Source: Opisthorchis felineus
Taxonomy: Eukaryota > Platyhelminthes > Trematoda > Opisthorchiida > Opisthorchiidae
Assembly: GCA_004794785.1 (NCBI GenBank)
Contig: SJOL01007418.1
Span: forward strand, 584,115-648,114
DNA: 64,000 nt
Reading direction: 5' to 3'
The notes beneath the pieces were generated by a model. That model made no database searches, was not told the origin of the DNA, and was given only the letters and a program-made list of their open reading frames with translations. This document shows, piece after piece, positions 51,897 through 62,434 of this stretch. The position numbers and the translations under genes were made by a program. Within the stretch, counting starts at the first letter, position 1; each line of letters begins with the position of its first letter.

Positions 51897-54226
51897 GGCA
51901 AAAATACCCCAAACACGGGAATATTCGGTTATGAAAATAACTTACCAGCTGTTAAACAGTCGGTTGATGATTGGTTGATTTGAAAATAACCACCCATATG
52001 AGGTTAGTTTCCATGTAATATATCCCTTATTTACTAATTTAAGGCACTATTTCCAGTATGACAAAACAAGGAAATCTTGTAGCTTGAACTATCTAAGCCT
52101 TCGTGTTCCGTAAATCAGACGGTCTAGGGAAAAACATCAAACCAACAACTGTGCTTCATACAAGCATACGGGAATCCTACAACGCAATCGTTTTTGGAGC
52201 AGGCACATGATTTACGAGCGCAAGTTTTACGCATTAAGCTAATTATTAGTCCGGCTGTGTCCTAGTTGCATTCTGAATCAACTAATTTCGTTTAGTTTAA
52301 TGTCAACGTTTTAATAATTGGTACAATATTTACCGTGGTTTTGGCGTCTTCTTCTTTTCATGTGGAAGACACTTTCTAATTTTGCGTTTGTGATGATTCC
52401 TCAGTAAACACGGTACTCATAAAAAATTGCGTCTCGTGCTATTGTAAGGCTATCGTTAGTAGAAGAATTTGCTTCTCACTTAATTCACAGATTTTGATTA
52501 AACTCGACAATTAAGACCACATGCTCCGTTGCTTCCAAGCACTCATTAAACTGAATGTAGAACTCAAATTTCTCCTTACTCACCTTTATTTGTGACTGTC
52601 TGCACTGATATGATTCAGTTAAACAGTTGTCTCTAGGTTATCCAATTTCACCACGAGATAGTAAGTGCATTATTTCCTGTGCTGAAGGGTCACCAACTAA
52701 AACAACCCACAATCTGATGTACTAACAAAGATTCTGCAATCTATCATGGGATAAAATAGCAACTCGGCTGTCTGAAAAATATTCAGTTGACTGAAAATTC
52801 TTTTGCTGTTTACCTGATACCTTGCTAGAAGCAGTTCATTGTCTAAAATGTTTCTAGCGTTCAAAGTATGTAGGGTAAAGGTACTGACTCTGAAATAATC
52901 GTTTTCCATGTTTTCAACAAATTTCACTGAAGCTGGGCATTGGCTGGAAAATAATAATAATAATACTTTAGGTTAATAGTGGGTGTTGTACAGACTGAAT
53001 AGATGATCTGTTTGTTCAGATATGTGCAGCGATGAATCACTTTGTTTACGTGCTAATAAAATATACAGCATGCGTTCCAAGGGCTCTTTTACTCATTAAC
53101 ATGAAATGTTATTTTAACGTACATGTGCGGTGAAGGTGAAAGGTGATGGGCGCAGGTGAGAAGTAAGTAAATAAAGTAAAGTAAAGTAATGTAATGTAAT
53201 GTAAAGTAAAAGTATAAACAGCGATAAAGAGTAATAAACCGTTCCTCTGAAAAGCAGCGATGAACAATTTTTCGTTTGGTTGTGAAACTGATGCATGAAC
53301 TCAAGAATTGCCAAACGCTTTGTGTCTTTTTAGTTGCAATAATATTCTATTTAATCTAATCCAAACAAACGCAAAACCCACGGTTTGGTTGACATTCGGC
53401 CTCTTGAATATTGCAGGTGGAACAATGTACGTTGGAGAATAGATATTAATATCCTGTCCACTGGTGTTTTGACCAGGCAGATGTCCGTTAATAATCAAGA
53501 ATCGTTTGAATTGTAGAGCCATTTTGGTAGCCTATAAAATGCAGTATACCCTGTGACTCTTACGTCATTACATCAGGTTACTATACATACTTGCTGCAGC
53601 TGCAATTTTCTTTACGTTACAAAATAACAGGGATCAGTTTCGAGGTTGCTAACAACTGTTCTGCTAAGCTCTGTCTAAAAAAGAACAAACTAAAACATAC
53701 CCACTGTTGAACAGTTGTTAACTTTTGTCAGTGAGATCGAAGAAAAGTATTATCAGTTTGGTAAGCCTGCATCCAAATTTTCATGTAGCTGGTGATTTTT
53801 CTTTTTTTATGGAAAATTGTTCCAATCTCATTTGCAAGCCCAAAAAGTGAAACCATAGCAAACTTTGATAGCGCCTAAAGATTGCTATACGGTGGGGAAA
53901 ATCTTATGCGTTACTGCAAACACTCGTAATTCAGGCAAGCCTTGATGTTTGAGCAAAGCATGCTTCCATTCGAAACAATTTGGCAGATCTGCAATTTTTG
54001 TGAATTTTGGAATTTCTCATTTTTACGAAACCAGATAGTAAATGTCCATGTCAAAGATCATTGCGTCAGGTTTTTCCAGTTACCAAGAAAAATCTCCCCA
54101 GATGAATACTATAAGAAATTATCTGCTGCAGAATTTTCTAAGTGGACCTGCTTACTCCTACAAGGATCCCATTGTAGAAACTGGACATTGGCAATAAATC
54201 ATGAGATTGCAAAATTAGAGCAAAGT
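51897..54226. repeat. Repeat Y, copy C
   Basis: Matches copy A from 40879 at offsets 11018-11022 and is closer to A than to B over the stretch all three share, apart from a GGA insertion shared with B. It carries the same pentanucleotide repeat (53163-53212) and leads into the same gag fragment. Confidence 0.85.
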
Positions 54227-54545
54227 AATATTGCCCGACGCCAGTTATGCAGTTCGATGACACATTGGAGACTCGGATCCAGAATTTTGGGGAATGATAT
54301 TCTCTGTTCAATACGCGGTACCGCTGTTTAAAGTTGGTTTTGAACGAGTCAGACGACTTTTTGACGCACGTTGACATTGTTAATCGTGAATGCGAACGTT
54401 TCAAATTGAAGTCGCTCAGAACTGACCATTTCAAATCCCCCATTTTCATACGCAGCCTTCAGTCTCCCGAATTCGCCAACACGCGGATGCGTCTGTTTAA
54501 CCGTCTTGAGCTTGACCCGTCGTTGACGCTCAACGCCATCGCTGG
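54227..54545 (+). pseudogene. Ty3/gypsy gag fragment, second plus-strand copy
   Basis: The counterpart of 43205-43525. In frame it shows the same TGA between FGE and YSLFNTRYRC. Differences from the first copy are few. It is cut by the single N at 54546 before the point where the first copy has its SINE, so SINE presence here is unknown. Confidence 0.75.
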
Positions 54546-54546
54546 N
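54546..54546. other. Single-N sequence join
   Basis: Gag sequence stops and transposase sequence starts at this N in mid-codon context. The two sides need not be neighbours in the genome. Confidence 0.9.
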
Positions 54547-54547
54547 T

Positions 54548-55232
54548 GATCTGCAAAGGTCTGACTGGCAAGTGAACGTTAGCAACTGTCATCTGGATGA
54601 TCAACAGAAACGCGTGGATTTTGGTTTGTTGAGGTGTCTTAAGTCAACAATGGAAATCTATGACAATGTTCGGAAACCCATGGGATTGACTGGACTGGTT
54701 ATGATTTTCAGGTCCTGCGCGGTAAACTGCGCCAGTTGGACAATTCTGTTTATGATCTTCTGGGTATCCGAGAGGCCCTACGCACATTTGGACTCATGGC
54801 TGTATCTGTTTGTGATGATGGAAGTTTGAATGTTTTGTCATTTACTTCCGTACGGCTGTGTGGTTTGTTTGCGAAATGATGTTCAAGCAGACTCAACATA
54901 TCACTGTTACAGAGGTGGTTACCATCTGTGGCATGCGTTAATCACCGATACAAATGGTGTTGGCCGTAGTGCTTTTTACTACTTTATCCGTAATTAGTCA
55001 CAATAATGTTATGAAATGGCTGTTGAACATTTTGTCCGAAAGATATCGGCTGTTGATGTTCTCAGAACGATTGTGGCTGATAAGAATAAGTCAGATTTAT
55101 GTAGCCTGAAGATAGCAATACCTAATGCCACTGTCGTTTTTTTGTCCCTTTCATGTGTTACAAAGTTTCAAGGCCAGTAATAATGAGCTCAGGGAAGTGA
55201 GGCGATCGGATAAAGAAGTTTTGTTTGCCTGG
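54548..55232 (+). pseudogene. Mutator-like (MULE/ZSWIM-type) transposase remnant
   Basis: This resembles the transposase of Mutator-like DNA transposons, enzymes that cut and insert the element, in the form related to ZSWIM proteins. Parts in order: an N-terminal region (LDDQQKRVDFGLLRCL, frame from 54548); a short excursion into the next frame (about 54712-54830) with KLRQLDNSVYDLLGIREAL; then back to the first frame with the core GGYHLWHALITDTNGVGRS. That core follows a DSTY box whose aspartate at 54890 is the likely first catalytic residue. A later stretch VRTIVADK-like (LRTIVADKNKSDL, Asp at 55079) and IPNATVV corresponds to the second catalytic region. Stops lie at 54995 (TAG), 55004 (TAA) and 55178 (TAA), and two frame changes show it is dead. 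The N-terminus is lost at the join. The family call is by recognition, not search. Confidence 0.7.
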
Positions 55233-56156
55233 CCCAAGTGAATGGTTGAGTACAGTAGGTGGCTGTTGCCACTGAACGATGTTCAAGCGTCAGCTACTGG
55301 TGCTGAGACTAGGGTATCAGTACGGACTGCCTCTAAAGGCAGTTCGAACGTGTTAACCGTCTTGGGTGGGGTGTAGGGTTTTTCTGTCTTAAAATCCACC
55401 CCCTCCTCAACTTGATGCGGCAGTGGAAACCATTGTGTGGCCTTCACGCAGGCTGGGCGAATATGGCACTGGTCATTTTAATTTTGCTGGCAATTACTAA
55501 TTCTTTTCCAATTTTATTTTCAGATACGACTGTGGAATCCAGATTCTGTATTTTTTTGCAATCGGTCTTGGTAGAAATATATTTCCGAACCACTGGCTTC
55601 ACATTTCCTGACAAGCGTCACCGCAACCAAGGCATCCAGGTCTTGCGTTGAAGACAAGCTTGCGTAGGTGACAAATGGGTGGGATAATTCTCCAGTTTCG
55701 TATATACATATAGATTGGTTGGGCGATTTAGTGCTTCCAGGCCAAAAGAGTTTCGCCTCGAGAAGTCCTCAACGCAGCATATGTTTAGACATTTTGTCCT
55801 TGTCACCGCGCACATTATTCATGGTGTATGCATGAGCGGCGTGGCCTACATATTACCGGGGCACTGACTACGCTTCTCTTGTGCTTCACTCCAAGCGTGT
55901 CACCCGCCAACGGCAAGTTGCTTGCACACTCATTGCAATTATAAGTTGTTCAAACCGGACTGTAATCAATTAAGTGCCCAAGACTGTAAGACAGCAGCTT
56001 TCCGTAGACTTGGGCTACCAACATTATACATCTGGTGGGTCGTCCAGACGTTACGCTCAATTCGTGGGCCTTTGTGTTGCGGTAGGAACTGTATACGACA
56101 CTGGCCCCTTTTTAAAGCAAACTGTCCCCGGTGTACCATGGCATACGTGAAGCTGC
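55233..56156. other. Flank of the transposase remnant, unrecognised
   Basis: GC-richer than the window average. Open stretches 55412-55651 and 55922-56179 (plus) lie here; they may be the C-terminal part of the transposon or other repeats. No SWIM zinc-finger pattern or terminal inverted repeat could be identified. Confidence 0.3.
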
Positions 56157-56190
56157 CGGTGCTAGTGGTGCGGTGCTAGTGGTGCGGTGC
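56157..56190. repeat. 14-bp tandem repeat
   Basis: CGGTGCTAGTGGTG is repeated at 56157-56170 and 56171-56184, followed by a partial third unit CGGTGC. Confidence 0.85.
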
Positions 56191-56440
56191 GTGTGGTTGT
56201 TGAGCGTGTAGAGGTTTCCATATCTGAGGGTCCGTCGGCCGTGTGTGATTGAACAACCTGTTACTTCTATGGCCTGTGTGCACAAGTTTACTAACAGGGG
56301 CTTTCTAGTAGAACCACCAATGCGTGGAAGGCATCCTTGCGCGGTCGCCAACTACGTAGCAAGCACGCCATGAAAGCAAGAGGGGACAGTGATTCTCTAA
56401 AGGTGAGGGTTCACGACAACCTATATGGACAGAAAACATA
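56191..56440. repeat. Dispersed repeat R, copy 2
   Basis: A diverged partner of 50925-51153, clearest at 56300-56437 (ACCACCAATGCGTGG, GCGGTCGCCAA, GGGGACAGTGATTCT, ATATGGACAGAAAACA). The two copies have different flanks on both sides as far as can be seen. Confidence 0.6.
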
Positions 56441-56717
56441 AAAAAAGCTTACCAGCCGAAACCGACTTAGCAAGGTTACATATTACTAATAGTGACATAT
56501 AAATAAAGGAAAATGATAGGCACTTTTTACTACGTACTTAAACAATTACTTCTCATTTTTCGGCGTGATCATATGAATGGTAGACCTCCTTTTATCCTCA
56601 CACAGAATTATTGCGGTAGGGGGTTGACTCATCTGATTGTGAAGGAATAAAGAATATGCGAGCTACTTCGGCATAACAGAGGACACTAGCGTTGATCCGT
56701 TTGCTGCGAAGGATGCA
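56441..56717. other. No gene recognised
   Basis: A short AT-rich stretch ending at the next single N (56718). Nothing recognisable. Confidence 0.4.
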
Positions 56718-56718
56718 N
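56718..56718. other. Single-N sequence join
   Basis: The duplicated gag-protease segment starts at the next base, so the join coincides with a repeat edge. Confidence 0.9.
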
Positions 56719-57849
56719 CCAAACGAAGACGGTCGAACCAGTCAAGAACGAGGAGGTTCATTTCTGTAATGGTCACGTAAAACGTCCAAGTGAATGTCGT
56801 TCCCTTGAATGAGACTCAACATTGCAATCCCCCATGAAAGCTGCAACTCACCTTCACAAACATTGATGGCAGTTCTGGATGACTGTCTGACTGGAGGTCG
56901 CCCGAGCGTGTTCCAAAGCTTTTCCTATATAATAGTGATGCCCGAAGCAGTGTCAAACTGTAATCCGACCGGGCGGCTATTAACCGGGACAGTGAGGAAT
57001 TTCCGGTGTGCTGGAGCACTGAATTGTAACGTTTTCAGCAGACTCAAGGCGGAGTCCACCGTTTTGGAATTCGGGAGGCCTAGTTGCTGCTTGGAGTTGC
57101 CGTATAATGTAGTGAATAAGCTGGCCCGACGGTATCCCACGGTCTTGCATTGTCGACACCGGTGCTGTTTGTATGGGCACAGTCTGATGAAGTGCCAAGT
57201 TCCGCAGTGCCAGTATGAGGATCATGGCTTCTTCTTTTGTACATGCTGTTGACTGGATTGGGTAGTGCCAAAACGCAACGGACCAGAGAAGGACAGGCCA
57301 GAGATGGCAGAACCAGAGGGCGTGGAAGCCTGACGAACCATATGAACTTCGGAACCACCTTGACCCCCAGATCGAACCAAAGTGGTGTCTTGCTGTAGGT
57401 TGGTCAACCGTTGGTGCTCGTCAGCGATGGCGTTGAGCGTCAGTGACGGGTCATGCTCAAGACGGTCGAACAGACGCTTCCGTATGTTTGCAAATTCGGG
57501 AGACTGGAGGCTGCATATGAAAATGGTGATTTAATTTGGTCAGTTGTGAGCGATTTCAATTAGAAACGTTCGCATTCATGATTAACAATGCCAACGTGCG
57601 TCAAAAAGTCGTCTGACTCGTTCAAAACCAACTTTAAACAGCGGTACCGCGTACTGAACAGAGAAGATCGTTCCCCAAAAGTCTGCATCAGAGTCTGCAC
57701 CGTTCCATCTAAAGATCTGTTGCGTGTGTTTTGCGGTAGGATCAGATTGCAGTTCTTGTTCAGCTGTGCTGGGCCAAGTTTACGAAACAAGAACCGGACC
57801 TTTTATGCATCATCCTGCGTAGCTAGATCGACTCGAAATAGGTATCGAA
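56719..57849 (-). pseudogene. Ty3/gypsy gag-protease segment, second copy
   Basis: A near-identical counterpart of 44553-45685 (offset 12164-12166), covering the end of protease, the DTASG active-site region (near 56940-56958), the damaged zinc knuckles and the Gag core. It shares the stops of the first copy, including the loss of the first knuckle cysteine, so both descend from one already broken copy or are the same locus assembled twice. Differences are single bases plus one small deletion (GAAAATGGTGAT at about 57520). RT is absent because the segment is bounded by Ns on both sides. Confidence 0.85.
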
Positions 57850-57850
57850 N
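57850..57850. other. Single-N sequence join
   Basis: The gag segment ends here in mid-codon and unrelated sequence begins. Confidence 0.9.
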
Positions 57851-58628
57851 TTTTTTGCTCAAGAGGGTCATCAACCAATTTCGATATTACCGCCACTGAG
57901 ACTTCAGCCAATCAGAATGGGGATGACGCCGCAACACGCGTGATCGTTTACATTACTCATAGACAATGACGCTCACTCAAAACCCACACAACGAACACTG
58001 TCATTGATCAAAGTTTTTAGTGCTTTAAAATGCTCAGCTTCACAAATTGTTTACCTATCTGATGAACTGTTTTTGACAACAGAAGAAAGCGCGTGAAGAA
58101 GGTTTCATTTCGCTAGTGTCGGAAATCGGCGCGCGTGGTTCCAGCTATAATGAAGCGCTTCTTTCGTGTTTGGTTACGTTTTGTTGTTCGCTCTAGGTCA
58201 TGTGATTTTACCACAGGCCGGTAAAAAAAGGTGAAAGCTTGCAGAATTTCTGCGTGCCTTTGCTCCACAACTACATATTCCCCGCGTGTCCAAGGTAGTG
58301 CTGTCACCCCACCACGTTCACGCCACAACTTTTTAACTTCTGGATTGCCTGTGCAACACTCCGAACAGCGTCTTAAAACCCATTATCCAGGATTCCATCT
58401 CAGGCGTCGAAGAGAAGCCCCGAGATTTGAGGGAAACTAGTGTACGTCAGTTGTAGTTACAGGGCATGATGCAGCACGATCGTGTTGCTTTGACATATGC
58501 ACGAATATAAACCTTCCCAAGCGCATCAGAATCATTTGCGTGCTGCTGCCGGCTCCAACAGTAAGCGGGCGATACTAAAATGTACAAAATTCGAACAACT
58601 ATAACCTAGCTAGCAACACCAAAGCACC
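57851..58628. other. No gene recognised
   Basis: Moderately AT-rich. Short open stretches (58113-58328 minus, 58231-58440 plus) have no known motif. Confidence 0.35.
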
Positions 58629-59057
58629 CCTCAGGAAGACAACTGCCAGCGTTGCGAAATCAGCCATGTAGATCCTTATCGGGCATATGTCATTATCTCC
58701 AAAACCGTTCCGTGACATAGACATATTTCGCGGTAGAATGTTGCATTTCGCTGCATGTAGGTCCAAACCAAAAACCATTACAATCTGTCTGACTTTTGTT
58801 AAAATATCTTTCAATTAACCTCCTTTCGTAATTTTGGGGTGCATTCAAGCATACAGTTGCACATTCGCGCGTAACAGCTGATCCTCAGTCGGCAGATGCT
58901 CGTTTCTTCAAAACCTTCGTGGATCGAACAAAAATGCTTGCCGAAAAATGTTTCATTTTTCTGTATGTATGCTCAAACGGAAATGAACCATAATCTGCCT
59001 CAATTTTGTTGAAATTTGTTTTAATTTGTCCCTCGTCTTGATGTTAGGCACGCCTTC
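58629..59057. repeat. Diverged ~209-bp tandem duplication
   Basis: Two head-to-tail units. Unit 1 (about 58629-58840) and unit 2 (about 58841-59057) share, in order: CAACTGC or CAGTTGC; GCATATG or GCAGATG; TCCAAAACCGTTCG- or TTCAAAACCTTCG-type; ATGTTGCATTTC or ATGTTTCATTTT; and CTG-CTGACTTTTGTT or CTGCCTCAATTTTGTT. Identity is perhaps 55-65% by eye. This may be a remnant of a satellite or of an element with internal repeats. Confidence 0.55.
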
Positions 59058-59249
59058 AGCGTTAAACGAGCGCCGTTATGGTTTCAGATGTGGCCTCAGA
59101 TAAGTTTGTTGAGAAGTTTGCTGCCCTCCGGTTTTTATCTCTCACGGCATTTTAGAAAGCGTTAAGTGAATACATGATGGACAGCTACATGGTTGTTTGT
59201 GCGTGCAGTATGCCATCGAAGTACCAACGCTATTTTGCGTTTTCACGGA
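59058..59249. other. Region downstream of the CR1-like remnant
   Basis: Downstream on the minus strand of the CR1-like remnant. May hold its 3' end; no tail repeat is visible. Confidence 0.3.
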
Positions 59250-60980
59250 TTCGCGGTTTGATGCACAGGATCGAAGCTTCGTCCCAATTTGCCGGGTGTG
59301 TTTTGTTCTTGTCGTTCACCCGCCGTTCACCTGAAAAGCACAGGCAAAAAACAGGTGAAGCACTGCTCTTTAAGTTCTCATCGCGGGGTAGTAAGCTTGC
59401 CAGCCCGAGGACTCGCATAAGAAAGTGTCTAATAGTGCTTTGAACTAGGTTCTAAATGGAGCGCGGACAACCATCGGGGGAAGGTCATTCTACCGAGCAA
59501 CTACCCCACATGAGAAAAATTGTTGCGGGGTGCGCAGTGGGCTAAAAAACCTTCCTACCATGTCCCCGCCGTGTGTTTGCTGGCTCAACGGTGAAAAACC
59601 TGTTGGACAAGCCTCACTCAAACAAAGCATATGGAAGTATTAGATCTCCTGGAAGGCGATAATACTCCAGGGTAAGAGGTCAAACACCGCGAGACGCATT
59701 TTGTAGTCCACGGATTTATATCCAGCAACCATTTTCGTAGCAGCTCGTGGAGCCCGCTCAACAAGGGTTACGTCCTTCTTGCGTCCTGAGTAGACAACTT
59801 GGTTGGCATATTCAAGAAGCGGTCTGACGTAGGCCCTATAGAGTATTTGGAAGTCCATGCAAGTAGTACGGTAGAAAGTGCGCCGAATCATTTGTAGAAC
59901 GGCGAATGCATTTTGAGCCATAGTGCAGTGAGGAGGACTAGAATCCAGATACCCAAATCGGTTTTGGTATCTATCCTCGTGATGTTTTCTGGGCCATCCT
60001 CACCATACACGACGAAGACGTTCTCAGAGTCCCCTCCGAATGACATATGGACGCACCTTTCGTCATTCACAAGAAGGTGCCAGTCCAACGACCACTGCTT
60101 TGCAGCGTCTGCATCCATTTAGAGGCCACTGGCATCTGAACTCCAGGACTTCGAGTTGTCCTCAAAAAGTAGACATGAACTTGACAGAACTTCTGGAGGG
60201 TCGTTGACATAGATCAGAAACAGCAGTGGTCCCACAACGGAGCCTTGAGAAACTCCGATGGAGACCGGCGCCGGAGAGGTTTAGGTCGAGCCCGATTTAC
60301 CTCAGAATTTTTTGTCTGATAGGGATGCCCTAATCCAGCGTATAAGTTTACCTTAACTCCCGTGAGCCTCGAGTTTGTGGAGCAGCGGGACGTGTGGGAC
60401 TCGATCGAATGCTTTTGAGAGGTAGAAAATATGGCATCCGATATGAGTCCCTCGTCCTTAGCTCGAGTTAAGCTGTCCATAAATACGCGCATGTTCGTCC
60501 GCAAGAAAGGTCTGGGGAAATCCGTGTTGAACTGTGGATATCAATTTGTTCGTGGTAGGTGATCTGGAATGGCCAGCTTCAGAATGAGTCCCATCACCTT
60601 GCATGTTACTCTAGTGGGGCTAATAGGCCTGTAGCTGCCGGGCGATGGTCGGTCACTAGTTTTGCGGACTGGCGTGACAATCGCTCCCTTCCAGGCAGAG
60701 GAAAGGTTGCCTTCGTCAAGCAGGCAGCCAGAAAAAACAGTAGAAAATAGTGAGATCCGAAAAAGATAGTAGGTTTAGCGTATTTGCCAACAAGAAACAG
60801 TGCGGGAAGCACCCGCTGTCCGGTTCGTTTTTGTCTAAGATTATACCGGATACATCCCTGCAGTCAATTCTTAATATTAGATACAAAATCATAAGGTTTA
60901 AAGTTTTTGCACGCTTGACTTCCGGTGGATCGAAGGCCAACCGAAATGGAGTTGGGAACCCACAGGGCCCTTCTGAAGTG
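59250..60980 (-). mobile_element. CR1/Jockey-like non-LTR retrotransposon remnant
   Basis: Reads on the minus strand as the reverse transcriptase and C-terminus of ORF2 of a LINE, which copies its RNA directly into target DNA. Motifs from N to C: an AWKGAIVTPVRKT-like stretch followed by RPSPGSYRPIS (about 60700-60610); NMRVFMDSL-AKDEGLISDAIF (60500-60430); a SVVGPLLF-type stretch (about 60235); the catalytic box near 60155-60166; DWHLLVNDERCVHMSFGG (60090-60030); and [31 protein letters not shown] (59910-59810). The last part, LLDTFLCESS, is at about 59425-59450. Several frameshifts occur, and the catalytic FADD-type box reads FEDN, so it is inactive. No endonuclease domain was found upstream, which fits 5' truncation. 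Confidence 0.8.
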
Positions 60981-61819
60981 TGAAACGCCGTCGCGTAAAG
61001 TGCAGCAGTTTGTTGCCATTGAATGTGGCATGGTTCTCACCACTAGGACGTACGCGACCATCGCCACGACTGTCGGCCATCTATGTTGTGTAAGTGACAG
61101 ATATTTGGTTTTTAATGTAACAAAAGATATGCCTTCGGTCCCAGCACACCTTTGCGAGTCGGAAAAGGCCACTAAACCCGCGTATGCCTCGCCATATGGC
61201 AGCAGGTAGCGCCGTTCCGACGCTTCCCGGATGAGGTAAGTGTACATGGTACACAGGCGACAAATTTATTTGGGTGAGCCTTTTTAAAGCAACATATATC
61301 TGGCCTCTAGATGGAATGTGTACCAGTCTTCTGGTTATGCATGTATGCAAGCATGCAGAGTCCAAGACGAAGTTCTAGGAATCAGAAGAAGCATGTAAGT
61401 TGAGTAAATTTCATAATGCTGAGACCGACCTAACGGAGATAAATGGAAGTTAGTGGCATGCAAGCGACCTTCAAAGGGGAAAGGTGTGTAACGGTTGATA
61501 GTACCGATGAGGCATGCGAGTAGTATGAGGTTTTCTCGTAACTCCGCCTCGCGTCTAATGGAAGGTGCACCTCATGGGGTTTATTGAGGAACCTGTGGAA
61601 CTGCATTGCAGCGCTCGTTTACAATTGCGTGATTTTCAATGAATATCCAAGAAAGTTCAAGAAGACGCGTGAGGGTGTCTAATTTTTAAAAATAAGGTGC
61701 ATATGAGATTTTTACTTTCTTGTCGAATAGCTGGTAACCGTTTAGCTGGTGCTTTACAATAAACGACATCGCGGCGGAGGGCTTTCCTCCTTACGTTCGG
61801 TGCCGTCTTCAGGATACGC
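60981..61819. other. Between LINE remnant and gypsy element
   Basis: May contain the gypsy 5' leader or LTR, since gag begins at about 61820. Minus-strand open stretches (60864-61247, 61081-61365) are unrecognised. No LTR end, primer-binding site or direct repeat could be defined; the matching 3' LTR would lie beyond the window. Confidence 0.3.
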
Positions 61820-62434
61820 ATGAAGATCCCGTGGCCACAGCCTCTTGAGGATAGGGATGTGTGGACCTTTCTGGAGGATTTTGAGGAGGCTGAGCAGGCA
61901 CTGAAGACCCTCCATAGGGGCCGGGCGAAGGCGGCCCAGGATGCGGCCAAAAGGGGCCCTCGAAAGGTGGACTGGGCCGCCGCGGAGGAAGCTGTTTCAG
62001 CCAAGCTCGACACACCGGCCGACAGCCAGGAGGCTATGAGGAGGTTCAAGCCGGCCATCATGGGAATTGGAACTGGATGCTACCCGACCGTGTTCTTTGC
62101 CAGTCTGTAGCAGTCGTCGAATCGAGCTTCGCCGGGACTGGACACAGTTTGGCGCCAGTGGTTGCTGTCTGACCAGTTCGTTGAAAGTGTGCAGCCTGCG
62201 CTTGGTGCCCAGTTGCGGTTGGCGAAAGCAACTGGCCAGCTGAGCGTGGAGGGGCTGGCGAATGTGGCATGAGAATTGGCCGAGGCGCCTCTGGTCACGT
62301 TGCAGTCGCAGAAGAGGGATAATTCACCGGTGGAGGAAGTGCAGAACAAAGTGGGCCAACTAGCCTAACAGCTTCCAGCCATGAAGACGGAATCATAGAG
62401 GCACGCTCGAACGAACCGATGCTACAAGTGTGGC
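61820..62434 (+). pseudogene. Ty3/gypsy gag (second lineage)
   Basis: A different gag from the one at 45 kb. It starts at ATG 61820 (MKIPWPQPLEDRDV) and has an alanine-rich core (GRAKAAQDAAKRGP, VDWAAAEEAVSAK). In-frame stops lie at 62108 (TAG), 62270 (TGA), 62366 (TAA) and 62396 (TAG), but the same frame continues through all of them: LLSDQFVESVQPALG and LSVEGLANVA follow, then the zinc knuckle CYKCGMPGNWKTQC (62420-62461). That knuckle is CCHC-type except that asparagine stands where histidine is expected. The frame runs without shift into protease and RT, so gag and pol were probably one fused reading frame. Decay is by point changes. Confidence 0.8.

Noticed and set aside
51076..51983. 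Open frames of 260-300 codons across 51122-51983
   Set aside because: They consist almost entirely of Ns from the 743-base gap; only a few real codons exist at each end. The same applies to frames across 6793-7279.
62058..62349. Minus-strand open stretches opposite the gypsy gag
   Set aside because: They are shadows of the plus-strand gag frame, which contains recognisable Gag and zinc-knuckle sequence.
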